Of a DNA stretch of 26,054 nucleotides, positions 1 to 6,266 are shown piece after piece. This stretch comes from Candidatus Methanomethylophilaceae archaeon (GTDB lineage Archaea > Thermoplasmatota > Thermoplasmata > Methanomassiliicoccales > Methanomethylophilaceae): assembly GCA_007116915.1 (NCBI GenBank), contig SKHQ01000021.1:1-26054 (forward strand), read 5' to 3'. The stretch's first letter is position 1; every line of letters starts with the position of its first letter. The translations under genes were made by a program, and so were the position numbers. The notes under the pieces were generated by a model, which saw only the letters and a program-made list of their open reading frames with translations, made no database searches and had not been told where the DNA came from.

Positions 1-173
1 AACCGGGGTATGTCCTGGGCACGGACGAACATGATCTCGAAATCCTGATTGTCCACTGACGCATACAGGCGCCGTCCCCAGTTGACGTCCATCTCCAGCC
101 CTGATTTCCTCAACAGCTCCAAGGCTCTCTCGTTGAGTCTGCCTTTGTTCGGTACGGCCATTCGCAGGGTCAT
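1..173 (-). CDS. hisG: ATP phosphoribosyltransferase, N-terminal fragment (cut by window edge)
   Basis: Catalyses the first step of histidine synthesis: ATP plus PRPP gives phosphoribosyl-ATP. Only the first 57 codons are present. The reading begins MTLRMAVPNKGRLNERALEL and reaches a conserved stretch containing FVRAQDIPR; both are typical of HisG (the PNKGRL start and the R-A-x-D-I-P segment). The start ATG at 173 has a GAGGAG ribosome binding site 6 bases upstream (185-180), which favours it over the internal ATG at 161. Whether this is the short form or the long form with a regulatory C-terminal domain cannot be seen. It follows the homocysteine genes on the same strand but is separated from them by an oligo-T stop and an AT-rich promoter-like stretch, so it probably has its own transcript. 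Confidence 0.9.
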   Translation of the reverse strand, partial: MTLRMAVPNKGRLNERALELLRKSGLEMDVNWGRRLYASVDNQDFEIMFVRAQDIPR

Positions 174-195
174 TGCCTTCTCCTCGCGATTATTC

Positions 196-206
196 CATAT
201 AATATG
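196..206 (-). promoter_or_regulatory. AT-rich palindrome CATATAATATG, putative hisG promoter element
   Basis: The 11-base sequence is a perfect palindrome (CATAT-A-ATATG) containing a TATA-like core. It lies upstream of hisG. Its distance to the GAGGAG site (185-180) is short for a TATA box using that leader, so it may be an operator, with the neighbouring T-rich stretch as the actual TATA element. The regulatory role is inferred. Confidence 0.35.
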
Positions 207-211
207 CGCCT

Positions 212-218
212 AAAAAAA
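212..218 (-). terminator. T7 transcription stop after the UPF0280 gene
   Basis: A run of seven A on the plus strand reads as T7 on the minus strand, 15 bases past the stop codon of the homocysteine operon. Oligo-T runs are the usual archaeal terminator. No strong hairpin precedes it. Confidence 0.55.
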
Positions 219-232
219 GGATTGCCCTCTTG

Positions 233-952
233 TCAGAGGAGACGTCTGGTAATCAAATCGTCCTGTTCCTCGACCTTCACCAGTCTCGGCAGATCCCCTC
301 TCATCGCCAATCGTCCGCCGGCGTTTATCATCGCACCTTTGATGTCGGCTATGGACAATATCCTATCCAGGCACTCTTTCAGATGGGTCTCATCATCACT
401 CTGGACCAAATTACCTAGGGCGGTGGCGCAGGCATCCGCGAGACTCACATCCTCCGATATCACCGTGCATATCCGTGACCTGCCCAACGATATGGATGGG
501 CCCACCTCTGCTGATGAGCTACAGATTCCCAGTACCTTGTCCTGCGGAGGTATCGAAAAACCTATCCCGGCTAGAGGGCCGCCGGTGTGGATGCCTATCG
601 TAACCGCACGGTCGCAAACAAGGGCAATGTCCCCGCCGTTGTCGGCGACAGCCATGGAGGCCCCTTGGGCAACCATGGCATCAACAGCCTCCCACGCCAC
701 CGTACCGGCAACAGCCGCCATCGGTCCCACACCCGCCTTGAGAGCGGCAGAACACATGCGTTTTATGACGCGTTCATCCGAGTCCATCACCAGAGGCTCG
801 AAGCTGGTGGCGAAGTAGGGGTCCTTCTTTATGGCCGCCTCGATGCTGGACCGGGCCTGGAAGACCGCATCCTTCCCGTAGGGGATATGCTCCTTATGTG
901 CCAACAACGTCAGCGCGCTTTCCGCGACCTCGAAATGCTCCCTTATCACCAT
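233..952 (-). CDS. UPF0280 (COG2122, ApbE-like) protein of homocysteine biosynthesis
   Basis: This belongs to the UPF0280 family, which has an ApbE-like fold. In methanogens it is functionally linked to sulfur transfer in making homocysteine (the MA1715-type gene of Methanosarcina acetivorans); its chemical step is not settled. Visible family marks are the central G-P-M-A-A-V-A-G-T segment, the VADNGGDIA motif and a Gly-rich GIHTGGPLAGIGFS segment. I chose the ATG at 952, which gives 239 residues starting MVIREHF as in homologues. It sits in ATGGTGA with the TGA of the upstream ferredoxin gene, so the two are translationally coupled. A start at 994 would overlap that gene by 49 bases. It is the last gene of the asd-COG1900-ferredoxin-UPF0280 operon, and its product should be cytosolic. 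Confidence 0.85.
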   Translation of the reverse strand: MVIREHFEVAESALTLLAHKEHIPYGKDAVFQARSSIEAAIKKDPYFATSFEPLVMDSDERVIKRMCSAALKAGVGPMAAVAGTVAWEAVDAMVAQGASMAVADNGGDIALVCDRAVTIGIHTGGPLAGIGFSIPPQDKVLGICSSSAEVGPSISLGRSRICTVISEDVSLADACATALGNLVQSDDETHLKECLDRILSIADIKGAMINAGGRLAMRGDLPRLVKVEEQDDLITRRLL

Positions 953-1356
953 AGTTCCAGTTTCATAGCCTTGGGTGAGCAAGCGATTATGCATGCCTCA
1001 CAGGCTATGCACTTCTCGGGGGTGAAAACCACCTCATAGCTCCCGGGGTCAATGTGGAAAGCCTCTGCGGGACAGATGGATACGCAGGCGCCACAATGGA
1101 TACATCGCCACTCGTCGCGGGACACATGCTTGTCCAACTCCCTCATGTCGATGCCCTGTTCCTGGATGTAGGCCCTGGCCTTCTCCAGGCTTTCCTTGTC
1201 CCCTTCGATGTCCAGGACCAACCGGCCGCCTTTCTCGTTGACCTTGGCCTGCATGATGTTGGGGATGATCCCGAACTTCTGCACCAGGACGGCTATAACC
1301 GGTAGCTTCGCGCTCTCAGGTGTGAAAGCCAGGAGATACTTGCGGTGGACGCTCAT
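946..1356 (-). CDS. NIL domain plus 2x[4Fe-4S] ferredoxin, homocysteine biosynthesis
   Basis: A 136-residue protein with an N-terminal NIL domain (about residues 5-75, an ACT-like fold first seen in methionine ABC transporters) and a C-terminal bacterial-type ferredoxin. The ferredoxin has two cluster motifs: C85-x2-C88-x2-C91-x3-C95-Pro and C116-x2-C119-x2-C122-x3-C126. The combination matches the MA1822-type partner of COG1900. In M. acetivorans these two proteins are needed to convert aspartate semialdehyde and a sulfur donor into homocysteine, with the ferredoxin presumably delivering electrons. The ATG at 1356 overlaps the COG1900 stop codon as ATGA and has a GGAGGAG site 6 bases upstream, so start and coupling are clear. 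The NIL domain may sense or bind a sulfur amino acid; that is inference. Confidence 0.9.
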   Translation of the reverse strand: MSVHRKYLLAFTPESAKLPVIAVLVQKFGIIPNIMQAKVNEKGGRLVLDIEGDKESLEKARAYIQEQGIDMRELDKHVSRDEWRCIHCGACVSICPAEAFHIDPGSYEVVFTPEKCIACEACIIACSPKAMKLELW

Positions 1357-2519
1357 TCCAACTCCTCCCTCGTCGATATGTTAAGAGGCTTGACCTTACC
1401 GGATGAAGGCAGCGGTGCCACGGGCCGGGTCATCTCGAACTCCCCTTCGACCATCCAACGTTTGAGCTCGTTGGCTATGGCCTTGGCTTTGGGATATGAG
1501 GATAACGACGACGTCTTCACCTTACGGTCGAACAGTTCCACACTACCGGAGCGAAGCTCGGCATAGCTGACCTCGGCCATTGTCTTACGGCGTCGGGATT
1601 GGACGGAGTAATCGATTACGGGGGCGAATATGTCCTCGTCCCTGACGGCACATCCGCGCATGATGTCCTCGTTCAGTATCGGTATCGGGACGCCGATGCC
1701 AACCGCGATCGATATGCCATAGTTGTGGACGCTTAGTGCGCGGATGTAATCGGTGTTCATTCCTTTCAGATCGCCGATTACCGCCAGCGTACGGCTGTTT
1801 CCAACCGGTACGCCGTTCTTCTCGGGGTGGGTGGTGTTATACTGGGTTCCTTGCCAGGACACATAACCTTGACCTCCTCCCAGGAAGATCCTCGTCCCGA
1901 GACCAATGGTCTCGCAGTGCGGGTCGTTCATCAGAGGTGAGAGCTGACCTGCCGAACTGTAGGTGGCGTTCCCGAAGCGGGGCAGCAGTTTTCCCATGTA
2001 TGTGTACAGGGTCTTGTTCGATGAATTGACGCCCACCGCATAGTTCTGATAGGCATTACGGGGATTGAACATATAGGCCTCATTGAGGGTGTCCAATGAG
2101 ACAAAGCTCTCTATCTCCTTGCGAGGATAGCAGTCGGTACCGTCGGACTGGGCTCTCATTTTGACGGCCTTTCCGGCTATGAGGTCCTCTATAACATGGG
2201 CCCCGCCGTAATCCTGACCGTCTCCCTCCATCATCTCCGTGGCACCGATGTAGCAGTCGACTGCGGCTATGCCGGTATAGGCGGGCACGTCATTCAACCA
2301 CACCTTCCCCATCTTTATCGGAGGGTCGGAATGACCGAAGTTCAGGAAGGCGCCGGATGAACACATCGCTCCGAAGGTGCCGGTGGTGACCACATCCACC
2401 TCGGCAGCGGCTTTCTCCACGCCCTGGGATTCGACCAGTGAGATGACCTCCTCCGCGGTCATCACCACGGCGTCACCGCTCCTGATCTTCTCGTTTATTT
2501 CCTCATAGGTGCGTTTCAT
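1353..2519 (-). CDS. Homocysteine biosynthesis protein, COG1900/DUF39
   Basis: Member of the DUF39/COG1900 family (MA1821-type), which with the NIL-ferredoxin makes homocysteine from aspartate semialdehyde through protein-bound persulfide chemistry. Seen here: full length (388 residues from the ATG at 2519), the GTFGAMCSSGAF segment near the N-terminus, and three early cysteines (C53, C89, C130 counted from this start), two of which should be the persulfide-carrying pair conserved in the family. The ATG at 2519 is preferred because GTGAGG lies about 6 bases upstream. A GTG at 2531, forming a 4-base overlap with the asd stop, is the alternative. It lies directly downstream of asd, whose product is its substrate. 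The 3' end overlaps the next gene by four bases. Confidence 0.9.
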   Translation of the reverse strand: MKRTYEEINEKIRSGDAVVMTAEEVISLVESQGVEKAAAEVDVVTTGTFGAMCSSGAFLNFGHSDPPIKMGKVWLNDVPAYTGIAAVDCYIGATEMMEGDGQDYGGAHVIEDLIAGKAVKMRAQSDGTDCYPRKEIESFVSLDTLNEAYMFNPRNAYQNYAVGVNSSNKTLYTYMGKLLPRFGNATYSSAGQLSPLMNDPHCETIGLGTRIFLGGGQGYVSWQGTQYNTTHPEKNGVPVGNSRTLAVIGDLKGMNTDYIRALSVHNYGISIAVGIGVPIPILNEDIMRGCAVRDEDIFAPVIDYSVQSRRRKTMAEVSYAELRSGSVELFDRKVKTSSLSSYPKAKAIANELKRWMVEGEFEMTRPVAPLPSSGKVKPLNISTREELE

Positions 2520-2527
2520 CTCAATCC

Positions 2528-3574
2528 TCACAGTAATCCTTTGGCCTTAGCCAGCTCAGCATTCAGAACCGAGCCTCCCGATCCTCCTCTCAGGGTGTTA
2601 TGGGAGAGCACGAACATCTTGAACCAACCCTCTTCCTTCCTAACCCTGCCTACGCTTACCGCCATGCCCTGGGCACGATCCGGTTCACCGGCGAATACGT
2701 CGAGAGCCGGTTGGGGCCTGTCCTTCTCTCTCATGACAATGATCGGTTGACGTGGTGCGGAGGGAAGGTCGAGAGCTGGGAAGTCCTCCAACGCTCTGAT
2801 CACAGTCTCGACGTCAGGATCATCCTTGAGTCTGAGGATCATAGCCTCCAGGTGCCCATCGACGACCGGAACACGGGCACAATTGGCGAGCATGGTGAAA
2901 TTAGCATGCTTGAAGGACCCATCCCAAGTGCCGAGCATCTTCTTGATCTCGATTTCAATCTTCTCCTCCTCGCCGCCTATGTAGGGGACTATGTTACCGA
3001 GAATGTCCAAGGACGGTACTCCGGGATAACCGGCACCGGATATCGCCTGGTAGGTCGTAACGGTGACGATGTCAAGACCGAATGCCTCATTGAGCGCCTT
3101 CAACGGAGGGGCGATCCCTGTGGTTGAACAGTTGGCGTTGGTAACTATAAAGCCGCCGTTGGCGAAGGTCGATTGGTCCTTCACGGCGTCAAGGTGTTCA
3201 GGATTGACCTCGGGGATGAGTAGCGGGACATCGAGGGACATTCGGTGGGATGAGGCGTTGGAGAATACTCCGAGCCCCTCCTTGGCGAGCTCCACCTCGG
3301 TATCCTTGGCGGTTTCAGAGGGCAGACCGCTGAAAGCGACCCGGGAGCTTGATGCAACACTCTTGACATCAAGCTTCTCGATAATCATATCCATTGTCTC
3401 AGGCTTGAAGCGGTGGTCCCTTATCTTCAAGACCTCTCCGAGCCTCTTTCCCTCTGACCTCTCGGAGGCGTAAAGACCTCCAAACTCGAAATAGGGATGG
3501 TCCTCCAGAAGCTGTATGAACCTCTGTCCGATCATCCCCGTCGCACCAAGAACCGCTACCTTCATCTTATCCAA
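2528..3574 (-). CDS. asd: Aspartate-semialdehyde dehydrogenase
   Basis: Reduces aspartyl phosphate to aspartate semialdehyde with NADPH. This is the branch point to lysine, threonine and, in this operon, homocysteine. The 348-residue protein shows an N-terminal Rossmann motif (GATGMIGQRF, residues 10-19), the catalytic cysteine in TNANCSTTG (C149) and the conserved histidine in the VVDGHLEA segment (H241), all as in the archaeal/fungal-type enzyme. The start is a TTG at 3574. It has a perfect AGGAGG 8 bases upstream (3588-3583), while the first ATG (3565) would be 17 bases away. It heads the operon with COG1900, NIL-ferredoxin and UPF0280, and its stop overlaps the following start region. An AT-rich TATA-like element and a palindrome lie upstream. 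Confidence 0.95.
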   Translation of the reverse strand: MDKMKVAVLGATGMIGQRFIQLLEDHPYFEFGGLYASERSEGKRLGEVLKIRDHRFKPETMDMIIEKLDVKSVASSSRVAFSGLPSETAKDTEVELAKEGLGVFSNASSHRMSLDVPLLIPEVNPEHLDAVKDQSTFANGGFIVTNANCSTTGIAPPLKALNEAFGLDIVTVTTYQAISGAGYPGVPSLDILGNIVPYIGGEEEKIEIEIKKMLGTWDGSFKHANFTMLANCARVPVVDGHLEAMILRLKDDPDVETVIRALEDFPALDLPSAPRQPIIVMREKDRPQPALDVFAGEPDRAQGMAVSVGRVRKEEGWFKMFVLSHNTLRGGSGGSVLNAELAKAKGLL

Positions 3575-3621
3575 ACAAAAAGCCTCCTGAACATGAGTTG
3601 AATAAAAGTCCCTAATCGTGG

Positions 3622-3630
3622 GAATATTTA
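3622..3630 (-). promoter_or_regulatory. TATA-like element of the asd operon
   Basis: On the minus strand the sequence reads TTTAAATATTCC or close to it, about 50 bases before the TTG start. A start site about 26 bases downstream would leave a leader of roughly 25 bases carrying the AGGAGG site. Placement is by motif and spacing only. Confidence 0.45.
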
Positions 3631-3647
3631 AAACATCTTTTGTCGTA

Positions 3648-3667
3648 AATATTCTGTTAGGAATATT
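3648..3667. promoter_or_regulatory. Inverted repeat AATATTC-N6-GAATATT, candidate operator upstream of asd
   Basis: A perfect 7-base inverted repeat with a 6-base spacer lies just upstream of the asd TATA-like element, between asd and the chorismate mutase stop codon. A third copy of the half-site, GAATATT at 3622-3628, overlaps that element. A dimeric helix-turn-helix regulator of the homocysteine operon is a reasonable guess. The AT-rich composition means chance is not excluded. Confidence 0.4.
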
Positions 3668-3686
3668 ATGAATAGATTAATATGTT

Positions 3687-3932
3687 TTATTGGAATAGCT
3701 TTTTCTGACGTTCCAAAGAGATGTCCAATATTGTCAATGCGATCTTCCTGGCATCATCCTCGGATATGTCAACTTCCTTGGATAGTGCCAGGTATCTCTC
3801 TACCACCTTTGATTCCACTTCGTGGTCACGATGGCCTTTTGCGAGTCGGTTTTTCTCCTTACCGAGCTCATCTGCGACCTCCATGCGAGTAGCTATCAAT
3901 TCGACGATCTCGCGGTCTATGTTTTCTATCAT
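3687..3932 (-). CDS. Chorismate mutase, AroQ class; true N-terminus probably further upstream
   Basis: Converts chorismate to prephenate for Phe and Tyr synthesis. The given span starts at the first in-frame ATG (81 residues, starting MIENIDREIVELI) and holds the later AroQ residues: an Arg in ELIATRMEVA, the Lys of LGKEK, the acidic/Arg turn after GHRDHEVE and a C-terminal Gln in LERQKKL. The AroQ helix clearly begins earlier. The frame stays open upstream and encodes LSLTDIDELRE, including the Leu-Arg that matches catalytic Arg11 of the E. coli enzyme. No ATG, GTG or TTG occurs in frame there before a stop codon. An ATG at 3973 is off by one base because of a G6 tract; seven G would join it perfectly. 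CTG at 3959 or 3965 is the other possibility. It follows aroA on the same strand. Confidence 0.85.
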   Translation of the reverse strand: MIENIDREIVELIATRMEVADELGKEKNRLAKGHRDHEVESKVVERYLALSKEVDISEDDARKIALTILDISLERQKKLFQ

Positions 3933-3990
3933 CTCTCGAAGTTCGTCTATATCGGTCAGTGACAGCCCCCCATAAAAACTGGTAACATCG

Positions 3991-4000
3991 TCTTAAACGT
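3991..4000 (-). promoter_or_regulatory. Possible TATA element for chorismate mutase
   Basis: The minus strand reads ACGTTTAAGA, centred about 23-26 bases before the ATG at 3973. That spacing would give a leaderless transcript starting at that ATG. The match is weak, and the argument rests on spacing and on the T7 run separating aroA from this gene. Confidence 0.3.
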
Positions 4001-4009
4001 CTTCACTCT

Positions 4010-4016
4010 AAAAAAA
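4010..4016 (-). terminator. T7 stop after aroA
   Basis: Seven consecutive A on the plus strand (T7 in the direction of aroA) begin 11 bases past the aroA stop codon. It suggests at least partial transcript separation between aroA and the chorismate mutase gene. Confidence 0.5.
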
Positions 4017-4027
4017 GCTTGTTCCGT

Positions 4028-5251
4028 TCACCAATCGTCCATGGCCAATCCCAATAGGGACATGTGCCTTAAGAATCCGGGGTACTCGTATTCGCAAATC
4101 TCTGGGTTTCCTATCTCGCTATCGCCAGTGGCCTTGCAGGCCGCCACCACGGCCGCCATCGCTACCAGAGGGTCTTCGTAATGGCCGTGGTCAATCCCTT
4201 TGAGATCCGAATGAGGGATGACGGCCCCATCCTCTGTAACCCTCGCCAGGCAACCCATCCTACGCAGCATCTTGACGGTCGGTGTGATGATATCCCTCCC
4301 CGGTATCTTTGCGGAGTGCAAAACGGTACCGCCCTTTGCCGCCGTTGCCATGACAGCGATAGCGGGGAAAGACCGCGGACATCGGGACAGATCTATGGTG
4401 GCGCCGTTTAATTCAGACGCATTCACGGTGATCTTGTTCCTGGTGGTGGACACATCTGTGTTGAGAGCTCTCATCACGGAGGTCACCGCCTCATCGGCCA
4501 TATCGCCGCTGACCGTCGCCCTCCCACATAAGGCGCCGGCCGCCAGAGGATAGGCCGCCAGCTCCGAGTCGTTCATTATCCTGATGGTTGATGGTCGCAG
4601 AGGCTCTGAACCGGAGACTCGGACGTTTCCGAGTCCAGTGGTGACTCCCACTCCGAACCCGGTCAAGGCATCCTCGGTTATGGCCATCATCGCCCTGCTG
4701 TGGTCGAGACCCGATATCAATATGTCGCAATGTCTCATCCTTAACAGACAAGCCAAAGTGAGGGAGCATACGTATGCGGGAGGGACTTCACCGGTTATGT
4801 GGGTACCTCCATGTCGAGTCGGACCACGTATCAACCATGGAGAGTCACGACCATGTGCCTGGGATGAGATGCCCACACCCAATGCCATTAGGGCGTTGAT
4901 GAAGGAGTAGGAATCTTTGATACGGGATTCAAAGCTGATGCGACTGGTACGAGGTAGGTTCGCAGCCACGCCTGCCAGTATTGCAAGGTTGTCCTCATTC
5001 CCGGCAGCATCGATATCGCCGCGAGGGTGAAAAAGCCCACCTTCGACCATGCAGACGTCACCGCTTATCTTGAAACCAGCACCCATGGCCTCCAAGGCTT
5101 TGACCAGTGATATGGTCACATCGTCGATAGCGCACCTCTTCAGGCGGCTGCCTCCAAAAGCCAGAGATCCAAGGGCAAGACAGAACTGGGTGTGCCAGCG
5201 TGAAGGCGTTGAGGGTATAGCTCCGTCCAGTCCAGTCGGTTTCAGGTTCAT
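4028..5251 (-). CDS. aroA: EPSP-synthase-family protein lacking the canonical catalytic residues
   Basis: By fold pattern and position this is 3-phosphoshikimate 1-carboxyvinyltransferase (PEP plus shikimate-3-phosphate to EPSP). It is 407 residues from the ATG at 5251 and starts MNLKPTGLDG, about 15 residues before the first motif, as usual. A TTG at 5281 would overlap aroK. Landmarks align throughout: repeated LG-type helices, DSELAAYPLAAGAL, MATAAKGGTV and the terminal YPGFLRHMSLLG. The active-site motifs are all changed: GSKS to PSRW (16-19), GNSGT to GNEDN (84-88), SSQ to PPA, the PD of domain II to PR (292-293), the K-E-x-D-R loop to GRDIITP (318-324), and DHR to EDP. It lies 4 bases after aroK. 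It may be a pseudoenzyme, a neofunctionalised relative, or a very divergent EPSP synthase. Confidence 0.7.
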   Translation of the reverse strand: MNLKPTGLDGAIPSTPSRWHTQFCLALGSLAFGGSRLKRCAIDDVTISLVKALEAMGAGFKISGDVCMVEGGLFHPRGDIDAAGNEDNLAILAGVAANLPRTSRISFESRIKDSYSFINALMALGVGISSQAHGRDSPWLIRGPTRHGGTHITGEVPPAYVCSLTLACLLRMRHCDILISGLDHSRAMMAITEDALTGFGVGVTTGLGNVRVSGSEPLRPSTIRIMNDSELAAYPLAAGALCGRATVSGDMADEAVTSVMRALNTDVSTTRNKITVNASELNGATIDLSRCPRSFPAIAVMATAAKGGTVLHSAKIPGRDIITPTVKMLRRMGCLARVTEDGAVIPHSDLKGIDHGHYEDPLVAMAAVVAACKATGDSEIGNPEICEYEYPGFLRHMSLLGLAMDDW

Positions 5252-5255
5252 ACAA

Positions 5256-6113
5256 TTAATCTTCACCGTTGTAGAGGTCAACGACCCTCAAGTCACCGTT
5301 GCGACACTCGAAGAGGTTGAGGAAATCATCCACCCTGTTCTCCTTAACCAGTATGACGGTGCTAGGGCCAGTGCCGGTGAACCCCGCTGCGGCAGCGCCG
5401 TGTACCAGGGCGTTCATCGCCACCTCTTGGTCTAGGTCCAAAGCCGCTGATATGCAGAGGCTGTTCAACATCATCGCTCTTAGGTAGTCACGGGTAAAGG
5501 CCATCCCGAAGGCCAATTCCATCAACTCGCTCCATGCTGATATGCGGTGAAGGGGGATGTCCCTTTTTCTTACCTTCTGAGTGGGGACATGGATAATTAT
5601 GCGGTAGTTCTGGTTGAACCTACCGCGTTTCAAAAGTGATTCGGTGGAATTGTCAGTGATGCATATGCCCCCGAACCATGAGGCGCAGGCATCATCGAAT
5701 GCACCGGTCTTGGAGAGGCCTGCATCACGGGATGCCTTGGTGCCGATCTTGATGGCATCGAAAGGGTCAACATCCACATCCAGTGCATCCAGGGTGGCCA
5801 TTATTACCGCATTGGCGGCTGCTGAGGAACTTTTCAACCCTCGGGACATTGGGATATCTGAGCGGGTGATGACTTTGGCTCCATACATCTCCTGAGGTGA
5901 ATAGGTATCAAGTACTTGGGACACACAGCGGTGGACCAGATACTTGTCCTCGAAATCGTTCCCTTCGATGACGATGTCGATACGACCGCTGTCGTTTATC
6001 TCCACATCGGCCCAGGTCTTAAGGTCCATCCCGAATGATCCACCTTTGCCACTGACGATGGCGTTGATGATACTGCCCGAGGCACGGGCCATGCCTTTTC
6101 CCCTCATAACCAA
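5256..6113 (-). CDS. aroK: Shikimate kinase, archaeal GHMP type
   Basis: Phosphorylates shikimate at O3 with ATP; archaea use this GHMP-superfamily enzyme instead of the bacterial P-loop AroK. Seen: the GHMP ATP-binding loop IPMSRGLKSSSAAANA (about residues 88-103), the TGAFDDACASWFGG segment and the C-terminal GFTGTGPST glycine motif, all well kept. The start is uncertain. A TTG at 6113 has GGAGGA 7 bases upstream and is chosen here (285 residues); an ATG at 6107 gives MRGKGMARASG, also family-like. It is the first gene of the aroK-aroA-chorismate mutase group and diverges from the ACT-domain regulator. Unlike its neighbour aroA, nothing looks degraded, so the shikimate route itself appears to be in use. 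Confidence 0.92.
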   Translation of the reverse strand: MVMRGKGMARASGSIINAIVSGKGGSFGMDLKTWADVEINDSGRIDIVIEGNDFEDKYLVHRCVSQVLDTYSPQEMYGAKVITRSDIPMSRGLKSSSAAANAVIMATLDALDVDVDPFDAIKIGTKASRDAGLSKTGAFDDACASWFGGICITDNSTESLLKRGRFNQNYRIIIHVPTQKVRKRDIPLHRISAWSELMELAFGMAFTRDYLRAMMLNSLCISAALDLDQEVAMNALVHGAAAAGFTGTGPSTVILVKENRVDDFLNLFECRNGDLRVVDLYNGED

Positions 6114-6266
6114 GTCCAAGTCCTCCAGGCCAGAGGCCTTGGGGGAAATCGCAGACCATGTATTTTAGCATTTACAGCCGCATGTTATGGTTTTTTCCAG
6201 TACTATGTTGGACAATGATGTCCATTGATGAATAGGATTATTAACAGTATGACATATCTTGACACG
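6114..6266. promoter_or_regulatory. Divergent promoter region between aroK and the ACT regulator
   Basis: About 150 bases without a convincing gene. On the minus strand an AAAATACATG stretch near 6158-6167 could serve aroK. On the plus strand ATTATTAA at 6237-6244 is centred about 26 bases before the ATG at 6267, which would give a leaderless regulator transcript. GGAGGA at 6126-6121 is the aroK ribosome binding site. Confidence 0.4.

Noticed and set aside
204..818. Plus-strand open frame of 204 codons opposite the UPF0280 gene
   Set aside because: Ser/Arg/Pro-rich shadow; the minus-strand frame is a recognised conserved family.
953..994. Longer UPF0280 start at 994
   Set aside because: Would overlap the ferredoxin gene by 49 bases and add residues absent from the family; the ATG at 952 forms a coupled ATGGTGA junction.
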